From NCBI RefSeq assembly GCF_001422445.1, contig NZ_LMNA01000006.1:71106-135105 (forward strand): 64,000 nucleotides of DNA, in the 5' to 3' direction. Of the stretch, positions 58,030 to 64,000 are shown in pieces. The stretch comes from Pseudorhodoferax sp. Leaf274 (lineage in GTDB: Bacteria > Pseudomonadota > Gammaproteobacteria > Burkholderiales > Burkholderiaceae_C). A program made the position numbers and the translations under genes. A model generated the notes under the pieces. That model saw nothing but the letters and a program-made list of their open reading frames with translations, was not told the DNA's origin and did not search any database. The number at the start of each line of letters is the position of its first letter. Position 1 is the first letter of the stretch.

Positions 58030-59487
58030 TCACGCCGCCGCCCCTTCGGCCAGCGGCAGGCGCAGCCGGAACACGCCGCCGCGCAAGCGCGCGTTGGCCG
58101 CGCTGAGGCTGCCGCCCATGGCCTGGGCCAGGCTCTCGCACAGACTCAGCCCCAGGCCCAGGCCACCCTGGCGCGTGCTGAAGAAAGGCTCGAACACATG
58201 CGGCAGCACCTCGGGCGCCAAGCCGGGCCCGCTGTCCTGCACGGCCAGCACGCCCTCGGCCTGCTCGCGCGCGAGCGACAGCGCCAGCCGGCGCTCCGCG
58301 AGCGGCACCTGCTCCAAGGCCTGCAGGGCGTTGAGCAGCAGGTTGTGCACGATCTGTTCCAGCGCGACCGGGTCGGCCTGCACCTGCAAGCCGCCGGCCT
58401 CACCGTCCAGCTGCAGCACCACGCCCTGCCGCTGCAGTTCGGGCTCCAGCAAATCCAGGGCCTTGCGCACGGCCGCGAGCAAGTCGACCGCCTGCACCGC
58501 CGCGCCCGGTTCGGGCCGCTCGACCGCACGCCGCAGCCGGCCCACGACCTCGGACGCGCGGCGGGCCTGTGCCACGGCCTGGTCCATGGCCGCGCGCGCC
58601 GTGTCCAGCTCGGGCGGGTCCTCGGCCACCAGGCGGCGCGCGGCCTGCGTGTTGGCCAGCAGCGCCGTGAGCGGCTGGTTCAGTTCGTGCGCCATGCCGG
58701 CCGCCAGCTCGCCCAACGCGTTGAGCCGGCCGACCTGCCCGAGCCGCAGCAGCGCCTCGGCCCGGCGCCGCGCGGCCGCCTGCCGGCGCAGCCAGCGCGC
58801 TGCGGCCAACGCGGCGCCCACGGCAGCCGACAGCGCCAGCATCCGGCCCCAGGGCAGTTCGGACCAGCCCACCGTGCGCGTGGCCACCAGCGCGAACGGC
58901 TGGCTGGGCGCGGCCAGCGGCTTGCTGAACGCATACGACCAGCCATGCGCGACCGCGCGACCGGCCTGCAAGGGCAGGCGCTGCTCGCCCAGCACCAATG
59001 CCACCGCCACCGGGCTGCTGTCGCGCGCCATCGGCCATTCGTCCCAGGGCACCATGCCGGCCACGCCGATCTGCAGCGCATAGGCGGCCGGCTCGGCCGC
59101 CAGCACCAGGCGGTAGCGGCCCTGTGCCACGTCCAGGTCGGCCAGCACGGGCTGGCGGGCCGTGCGCGAGCGCGCCTCGGCCTCGCGCAGCGCGGGCTCG
59201 GTCCAGGGCGCCTGCGCATCGCTGCGGCGAACGGCAAGGATCTGCGGGTACACGGACGGCAGTCGGGCGGGCGCCGCGTCGCCCGGCTGCAGGAGCGCCA
59301 GCATGGCCAGCACCGCGTCGTGCGCGACCACGCGCTGGCTCAGCAGCCGGTGGGCGATGCGCGCGTCGGTCTCGAACGCGGCCTGCTCGCGCTGCAGCGC
59401 CTGCTGCGCAAGCAGCAGGCCGCCGGCCAGGCTCAGCAGGGCCCAGGCCAGCCACCATCCCCAAGGGCGCAGGCGCGGCGTTCGCAT
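58030..59487 (-). CDS. Sensor histidine kinase (membrane, HisKA type)
   Basis: This 485-residue kinase has a transmembrane helix near residues 10-27 (WWLAWALLSLAGGLLLA), a periplasmic domain of about 180 residues, and a second helix near 215-235. The dimerisation and phospho-acceptor region has GELAAGMAHELNQPLTALL with His267. The ATPase domain has the N-box VHNLLLNAL and the G-boxes DSGPGLAPE and GGLGLGLSLCESLA. The DctB-like layout fits sensing of an extracytoplasmic ligand or protein. It reads in one unit with the response regulator and, further on, the HbpS-like gene. Confidence 0.9.
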   Translation of the reverse strand: MRTPRLRPWGWWLAWALLSLAGGLLLAQQALQREQAAFETDARIAHRLLSQRVVAHDAVLAMLALLQPGDAAPARLPSVYPQILAVRRSDAQAPWTEPALREAEARSRTARQPVLADLDVAQGRYRLVLAAEPAAYALQIGVAGMVPWDEWPMARDSSPVAVALVLGEQRLPLQAGRAVAHGWSYAFSKPLAAPSQPFALVATRTVGWSELPWGRMLALSAAVGAALAAARWLRRQAAARRRAEALLRLGQVGRLNALGELAAGMAHELNQPLTALLANTQAARRLVAEDPPELDTARAAMDQAVAQARRASEVVGRLRRAVERPEPGAAVQAVDLLAAVRKALDLLEPELQRQGVVLQLDGEAGGLQVQADPVALEQIVHNLLLNALQALEQVPLAERRLALSLAREQAEGVLAVQDSGPGLAPEVLPHVFEPFFSTRQGGLGLGLSLCESLAQAMGGSLSAANARLRGGVFRLRLPLAEGAAA

Positions 59488-59504
59488 GCGCCGATTGTGG
59501 AGGT

Positions 59505-61613
59505 TCAGCGCCGCTCGCTGACGACCTTGTCGGCCACCTCGCGCGGCGCCTGCGCGTAGTGCTTGAACTCCATGCTGTAGGTGGCACGGCCCTGGGTCAG
59601 CGAGCGCAGCGTGGTCGAGTAGCCGAACATCTCGGCCAGCGGCACCTCGGCGCGCACCAGCTTGCCGGTGCCGCCCGGGATGTCCTCCATGCCCTGCACC
59701 ATGCCGCGGCGCGAGGACAGGTCGCCCATCACGTTGCCCATGAAGTCCTCGGGCGTCTCCACCTCCACGGCCATCGTGGGCTCCAGCAGCACCGGCGTGG
59801 CGCGGCGCATGCCCTCGCGGAAGGCCATGCTGCCGGCCATGCGGAACGCGTTCTCGTTCGAGTCCACGTCGTGGTAGGAGCCGAAGGTCAGCGTCACCTT
59901 GACGTCCACCACCGGGTAGCCCGCCAGCACGCCGGACTTGAGGGCTTCCTGCACGCCCTTGTTCACCGCGGGGATGAACTCGCGCGGCACCACGCCGCCC
60001 TTGATGGCGTCCACGAACTCGAAGCCCTTGCCCTCCGGCTGCGGTTCCAGCTTGAGCACCACGTGCCCGTACTGGCCCTTGCCGCCGGACTGCTTGACGA
60101 ACTTGCCTTCCACGTCCTCGGCGGTCTTGCGGATCGCCTCGCGGTAGGCCACCTGCGGCTTGCCCACGTTGGCCGACACGCCGAACTCGCGCAGCATGCG
60201 GTCGACCAGGATCTCCAGGTGCAGCTCGCCCATGCCCGAGATGATGGTCTGGCCCGATTCCTCGTCGGTGCGCACGCGGAAGGACGGGTCCTCCTGCGCC
60301 AGGCGCGAGAGCGCCACGCCCATCTTCTCCTGGTCGGCCTGGGTCTTGGGCTCCACGGCCTGCGAGATCACGGGCTCGGGAAACACCATGCGTTCCAGCA
60401 GCACCACCTTGGCCGGGTCGCTCAGCGTGTCGCCCGTGGTCACGTCCTTCAGGCCCACGGCCGCGGCGATGTCGCCCGCATAGACGGACTCGATCTCCTG
60501 CCGCTCGTTGGCGTGCATCTGCACGATGCGGCCGATGCGCTCGCGCTTGCCCTTGACGGTGTTGTAGACAGAGTCGCCCGACTTCACCGTGCCCGAGTAG
60601 ACGCGGAAGAACACCAACTGGCCCACGAAGGGGTCGGTCATGATCTTGAAGGCGAGCGCGGAGAACGGCTCGGCATCCGAGGGATGGCGTTCCACGGTCT
60701 TCTCATGGTCGTGCTCGTCGTGGCCCACGATCGCCGGGATGTCCAGCGGCGAAGGCAGGTAGTCGACGACCGCGTCCAGCATGGCCTGCACGCCCTTGTT
60801 CTTGAACGCGCTGCCAGCCAGCATGGGCACGATCTCGCCGGCGATGGTGCGCTGGCGCAGGGCGGCCTTGATCTCCTCCTCGGTCAGGGCCTGGCCGCCC
60901 AGGTACTTGTCGAGCAGCGTCTCGTTGGCCTCGGCCGCGGCCTCGACCATCTTCTCGCGCCAGGTGTTGGCCAGCTCGACCAGGTCGGCCGGGATGTCGG
61001 CGTAGGTGAAGCGCACGCCCTGGCTCGCATCGTCCCAGACGATGGCCTTCATCTTGACGAGGTCGACCACGCCCTGGAAGTGATCTTCCGCCCCCACGGG
61101 AATCTGGATCGGCACGGCGTTGCCCTTCAGGCGCTCGGCGATCTGCCGCTGCACGCGGAAGAAGTCCGCGCCCACGCGGTCCATCTTGTTCACGAAGGCC
61201 AGGCGCGGCACCTTGTACTTGTTGGCCTGGCGCCAGACGGTCTCGCTCTGCGGCTGCACGCCGCCCACGGCGTCGTAGACCATCACGGCGCCGTCGAGCA
61301 CGCGCATGCTGCGCTCGACCTCGATCGTGAAGTCCACGTGGCCGGGCGTGTCGATGATGTTGATGCGGTGCTCGGCCTGCGTGCCGGCCATGCCCTTCCA
61401 GAAGGCGGTGGTGGCGGCCGAGGTGATGGTGATGCCGCGTTCCTGCTCCTGCTCCATCCAGTCCATGGTGGCGGCGCCGTCATGCACCTCGCCGAGCTTG
61501 TGGTTCACGCCTGTGTAGAACAGGATGCGCTCGGTGGTCGTGGTCTTGCCGGCATCGATGTGGGCACTGATGCCGATGTTGCGGACGTTCTGGATCGGTG
61601 TTTTGCGGGACAT
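59505..61613 (-). CDS. fusA: Elongation factor G
   Basis: This 702-residue translational GTPase drives ribosome translocation. The G motifs are seen as [15 protein letters not shown] (G1), RGITI (G2), DTPGH (G3) and NKMD (G4). Domains II to V follow, with ending segments such as [13 protein letters not shown]. It lies alone, not beside rpsL, rpsG or tuf, so it is a second-site EF-G copy of the type common in this order. A short leader ORF and hairpins lie upstream (see 61700-61741), which may control its expression. Confidence 0.95.
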   Translation of the reverse strand: MSRKTPIQNVRNIGISAHIDAGKTTTTERILFYTGVNHKLGEVHDGAATMDWMEQEQERGITITSAATTAFWKGMAGTQAEHRINIIDTPGHVDFTIEVERSMRVLDGAVMVYDAVGGVQPQSETVWRQANKYKVPRLAFVNKMDRVGADFFRVQRQIAERLKGNAVPIQIPVGAEDHFQGVVDLVKMKAIVWDDASQGVRFTYADIPADLVELANTWREKMVEAAAEANETLLDKYLGGQALTEEEIKAALRQRTIAGEIVPMLAGSAFKNKGVQAMLDAVVDYLPSPLDIPAIVGHDEHDHEKTVERHPSDAEPFSALAFKIMTDPFVGQLVFFRVYSGTVKSGDSVYNTVKGKRERIGRIVQMHANERQEIESVYAGDIAAAVGLKDVTTGDTLSDPAKVVLLERMVFPEPVISQAVEPKTQADQEKMGVALSRLAQEDPSFRVRTDEESGQTIISGMGELHLEILVDRMLREFGVSANVGKPQVAYREAIRKTAEDVEGKFVKQSGGKGQYGHVVLKLEPQPEGKGFEFVDAIKGGVVPREFIPAVNKGVQEALKSGVLAGYPVVDVKVTLTFGSYHDVDSNENAFRMAGSMAFREGMRRATPVLLEPTMAVEVETPEDFMGNVMGDLSSRRGMVQGMEDIPGGTGKLVRAEVPLAEMFGYSTTLRSLTQGRATYSMEFKHYAQAPREVADKVVSERR

Positions 61614-61681
61614 GGTGAAAGCTCACTGCTGGAGAGCCGGCCCGCATGAAAAGGAAAGCGGCCGGCCCTGAACACAAGGGC

Positions 61682-61701
61682 GAGCCGCGCGCGCACGGCT
61701 C
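61682..61701 (-). other. Hairpin in the fusA leader
   Basis: GAGCCG and CGGCTC form a perfect six-base stem over the loop TGCGCGCG when read leftwards. It overlaps the stop codon of the 13-codon leader ORF by two bases. A second, longer GC-rich stem (about 61636-61668) follows before the fusA start. No U-run follows the first stem, so intrinsic termination is not obvious. Confidence 0.55.
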
Positions 61702-61741
61702 AGGGGTGGGTGGATGCGAGGGTGCGGGCGATTTGGTACAT
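61700..61741 (-). CDS. Putative 13-residue leader peptide upstream of fusA
   Basis: A short ORF encoding MYQIARTLASTHP starts 6 bases after a GGAG site. It ends 86 bases before the fusA start codon. Its stop lies at the foot of a perfect hairpin. Translation of such leaders can control downstream genes by attenuation or stalling. I recognise no known leader sequence, so this stays a candidate. Confidence 0.4.
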   Translation of the reverse strand: MYQIARTLASTHP

Positions 61742-61820
61742 CGGAATCTCCGAAAAGGAAGGCGCGACTTTAGACCAAACGAGGTGATGGCGCTTGGCGG
61801 CATTTCAAGGGCTGTGGCGT

Positions 61821-62570
61821 TCACGCATTCAGGCGCTGCGCGGCCTCCTGCAGCGCCTGGCGCAAGGCATCGGCGCGCGCCTGCAGGGTCTCCAGCCGCA
61901 TGCCCAGCGTCACCGCCATCGGCGGCTGGCCCGGCAGCTCGGGCAGCAGCACAGCCAGCGTCGCGAAACCGGTGCGCGGATAGTCGCGCGTCTCGGCCCA
62001 GCCCTGGAGCCGGCTGCGGCGCACCTCGTCCAGCAGCGCCGGCACATCCACCCGGTGCGCGGGCTCGGCCTGCGCGTTGGCGGCGCGCGCGATGCGCTGC
62101 ACGTCGCGGTCGGCCTCGCGCGTCAGCAGCATCTTGCCGACCGAGGACTGGCAGACCGGCCGCATGACGCCGACCGGAAACTTGAGCCCGTTGGCGCGCA
62201 GACTGGGCAGCGACAGGATGAAGCGCACGTGCACGCCCTGGCGCAGCCCGACCATCACGGTCTGCCCCGTGCGCAGCCGCAGCGTGTTCATGCTGGACAA
62301 CAGGCTGCCCTGGCCGAACAGGTCGTCGTGCATCCAGGTGCCCAGCAGCATCACGCGCAGGGTCGGGCGGAACTCGCGCGTGGCCATGTCCTGCTGCAGG
62401 TAGCCCAGCCGCTCCAGGCTGCGCAGCAGCACCGAGGTGCTGGACAGCGGGTAGTCCAGCGCTTCCGCCACCGCGGAGACCGTTGCCGGGCCGCGGCGTT
62501 CGGCGAACAGCTCCAGCACCTCCAGCACGCGGCGGGCCGACTTGATCGTGGCAGGCGTCTTCTCGTCCAT
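61821..62570 (-). CDS. IclR family transcriptional regulator
   Basis: This 249-residue regulator has an N-terminal winged helix (about residues 8-70) with SARRVLEVLELFAERRGPATVSAVAEALDYPLSSTS. The C-terminal effector domain has VRFILSLPSLRAN and SSVGKMLLTREADRD. It is divergent from the Rieske oxygenase gene. A perfect palindrome lies between them, 43 bases before its own start, which is the usual location for IclR control. The effector is probably an aromatic acid handled by the oxygenase. Confidence 0.9.
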   Translation of the reverse strand: MDEKTPATIKSARRVLEVLELFAERRGPATVSAVAEALDYPLSSTSVLLRSLERLGYLQQDMATREFRPTLRVMLLGTWMHDDLFGQGSLLSSMNTLRLRTGQTVMVGLRQGVHVRFILSLPSLRANGLKFPVGVMRPVCQSSVGKMLLTREADRDVQRIARAANAQAEPAHRVDVPALLDEVRRSRLQGWAETRDYPRTGFATLAVLLPELPGQPPMAVTLGMRLETLQARADALRQALQEAAQRLNA

Positions 62571-62612
62571 GGTGGTCAGTGTCCGTGCATGCGGGTGAAC
62601 CCGGCCCCACTT

Positions 62613-62626
62613 TTCACATATGTGAA
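62613..62626. promoter_or_regulatory. IclR operator-like palindrome TTCACATATGTGAA
   Basis: This is a perfect 14-base palindrome in the 112-base divergent region between the IclR and Rieske oxygenase genes. It stands out as AT-rich against the surrounding GC-rich sequence. IclR-family sites often have this TTCACAnnTGTGAA-like form, so it is probably the binding site for the neighbouring regulator. Confidence 0.7.
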
Positions 62627-62682
62627 GCGCCGCAGCGGCTGCGAATCCTACAGTTTCCGGACCCCCACGACGGAGACGCCCG

Positions 62683-63696
62683 ATGATTCCCCGCAACTGC
62701 TGGTACGTGGCCGCCATGGCGCACGAACTGCTGCCTGGCGCGCTGTTCCCGCGCACCCTGCTCGACACGCCGGTGCTGCTGTTCCGGCGCCAGGACGGCA
62801 GCGCCGCCGCCATCGAAGACCGCTGCAGCCACCGCCGCGTGGCGCTGCACCTGGGCCGCCTGGTCGGCGACCACGTGCAATGCGGCTACCACGGCCTGGA
62901 GTTCGACGGCAGCGGCGCCTGCGTGCGCATCCCGAACCAGGAGCGCATCCCGCCCAAGGCCTGCGTGCGTGCCTTCGCGCTGGTCGAGCGCGACGGCTTC
63001 CTGTGGATCTGGATGGGCGACCAGGCGCTGGCCGACGCGGCCCTGGTGCCCGACTACGCCGAGATCTGCAGCGACCCGGCCTACGTGGGCCGCCGCTCGG
63101 ACGCCATGCACGTGGCCGCGCCCTACACCTACAACCTGGAGAACGTGCTGGACCTCTCGCACGTCTCCTACGTGCACCGCCAGACCGTGGGCACGCCGCT
63201 GGTGGCCGAGACCCGGCCCGAGACCACGGTGCGCGGCGACACCGTGGTGGTGCGGCGGGCCTGGGAGCGCATCGACGCGCCGCCGGTGTTCCGCCGCCTG
63301 TTCGGCTGGGACCAGGTCAAGCGCACCCAGACCATCCACTTCTGGCCCGGCGCCAACATCCGGCTGGACATCACCTCCGAGCCGGTCGGCAACACCGACC
63401 CGGCCCTGGTGCGCCGCATCCGCGTGGTCGGCCCCTGCACGCCGCAGACGCAAGGGTCGCACTTCAAGTTCTCCACCATGTACCGCGACTTCGCGCAGCA
63501 GGACGCGGCCATCACCGAGCAGCTGGCCGACGCCTTCGCCGTCACGCTGAACGAGGACAAGGTGCTCATGGAAGACCAGTGGCGCAACGCCTGCACCGAC
63601 GGCCCGGACGCACCGATGTTCGACATCGCCGTCGACCAGGCGCCGCTGGCCACCCGCCGCATCCTCGCGCGCCTGGCCCAGGCCGAGGCGCACTGA
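62683..63696 (+). CDS. Rieske non-haem iron oxygenase, vanillate O-demethylase-like oxygenase subunit
   Basis: This 337-residue protein is the oxygenase component of a two-component Rieske system. The [2Fe-2S] ligands are Cys48 and His50 in CSHRRV and Cys67 and His70 in CGYHG. The mononuclear iron ligands are Asp157, His160 and His165 within NLENVLDLSHVSYVH. The overall layout, starting IPRNCWYVAAMAHEL, is that of VanA-type O-demethylases and related aromatic-acid oxygenases. No reductase gene is visible before the window ends. It is followed by a Bug receptor gene and is divergent from IclR. Confidence 0.88.
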   Translation: MIPRNCWYVAAMAHELLPGALFPRTLLDTPVLLFRRQDGSAAAIEDRCSHRRVALHLGRLVGDHVQCGYHGLEFDGSGACVRIPNQERIPPKACVRAFALVERDGFLWIWMGDQALADAALVPDYAEICSDPAYVGRRSDAMHVAAPYTYNLENVLDLSHVSYVHRQTVGTPLVAETRPETTVRGDTVVVRRAWERIDAPPVFRRLFGWDQVKRTQTIHFWPGANIRLDITSEPVGNTDPALVRRIRVVGPCTPQTQGSHFKFSTMYRDFAQQDAAITEQLADAFAVTLNEDKVLMEDQWRNACTDGPDAPMFDIAVDQAPLATRRILARLAQAEAH

Positions 63697-63718
63697 ACCA
63701 CATCGCCCCACGACCACC

Positions 63719-64000
63719 ATGACTTCCTATTCCAGACGCGGCCTGCTCAGCACCGTACTTTGTGCCGCACTCTGCGCGGCCGCCTGCGCGCACGCCGCTC
63801 CGGCCGCCACCTGGCCGACCAAGCCCGTCACCATCGTCGTGCCCTACCCGGCCGGCGGTTCGGCCGACGCCATGGTCCGCCCCATCGCCGAGAAGCTCTC
63901 CCGCCTGTGGGGCCAGCCCGTCGTGGTCGACAACCGCACCGGCGCCAACGGCATCATCGCCACCCAGCTCGTGATGCGCGCCGAGCCCGACGGCCACACC
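63719..64000 (+). CDS. Bug/TctC substrate-binding protein, N-terminal part (runs off the right edge)
   Basis: The first 94 codons are present, starting at an ATG 22 bases after the oxygenase gene. A signal peptide with an Arg pair runs to about residue 27. The mature part starts TWPTKPVTIVVPYPAGGSAD, followed by VVDNRTGANGIIATQ, the Bug receptor hallmark. It probably captures the aromatic or carboxylic acid that the oxygenase processes. The gene continues beyond the window. Confidence 0.92.
   Translation, partial: MTSYSRRGLLSTVLCAALCAAACAHAAPAATWPTKPVTIVVPYPAGGSADAMVRPIAEKLSRLWGQPVVVDNRTGANGIIATQLVMRAEPDGHT

Noticed and set aside
1-64000. CRISPR array, prophage, insertion sequence or toxin-antitoxin system
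   Set aside because: I looked for regularly spaced repeats, transposase or integrase motifs, phage structural genes and small paired ORFs. None is supported on either strand.

Overview
The window is high-GC DNA from a betaproteobacterium, almost certainly the order Burkholderiales and most likely the family Comamonadaceae. The signs are a beta-type H-NS, two Bug/TctC solute receptors, the tyrS/M23 peptidase/anmK arrangement, dense short-spaced operons, and copies of GC-rich repeats of the kind scattered between Comamonadaceae genes. Genes are tightly packed on both strands. I found no tRNA, rRNA, CRISPR array, transposase, prophage or plasmid function, so this looks like ordinary chromosome.

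Layout. 1-8016 (+): the late flagellar basal-body operon flgE(partial)-F-G-H-I-J-K-L, followed by a hairpin-rich repeat spacer and an EAL-like/HDOD signalling protein. 9639-12174 (-): a D-threonine/D-serine dehydratase-aldolase type enzyme with a histidine phosphatase, then a TetR regulator that is divergent from a four-gene operon at 12276-16734 (+): SDR, saccharopine-dehydrogenase-like protein, acyl-CoA ligase, 2-oxoglutarate oxygenase. 16735-19986 (-): DUF4136 lipoprotein, ttcA, two FolB-type proteins and a pteridine reductase. 20110-22768 (+): MidA-like methyltransferase, DUF2905, ROK kinase, H-NS. Next come cca (-), a DUF1800/DUF1501 pair and a glutamine amidotransferase (+), and topoisomerase IB (-), which is divergent from a Bug receptor / PuuE-like deacetylase / GntR / acylphosphatase operon. 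31772-35397 holds NadM-Nudix, a small secreted protein, two tandem L,D-transpeptidase-like proteins and an NlpC/P60-like protein. 35501-38457 (+) is a NarL-type two-component system plus a PQ-loop protein.

38458-46757 (-) is a long fatty-acid beta-oxidation operon read as tetR, acyl-CoA dehydrogenase, DUF2147, fused 3-hydroxyacyl-CoA dehydrogenase/enoyl-CoA hydratase, thiolase, thioesterase, enoyl-CoA hydratase. Then come a PEP-CTERM protein, a GH16-like secreted protein, two tandem class A beta-lactamase-like hydrolases, anmK, an M23 peptidase and tyrS. 56095-59487 (-) holds ankyrin, HbpS-like, response regulator and sensor kinase genes. A stand-alone fusA with a short leader ORF follows. 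The window ends with an IclR regulator divergent from a Rieske oxygenase and the start of another Bug receptor.

The most unusual observation is a GC-rich extragenic-type repeat lying in frame inside the fused beta-oxidation gene (43554-43641), adding about 30 residues to the NAD-binding fold. A related piece sits at the junction of the sensor kinase and response regulator genes near 58007. Several intergenic regions carry clear operator-like palindromes or paired repeats next to the regulators that probably use them: TetR at 12220-12255, TetR at 46773-46784, IclR at 62613-62626, and possibly GntR at 28716-28749 and the response regulator at 57349-57360. I did not find a wholly new multi-gene system that I could defend.
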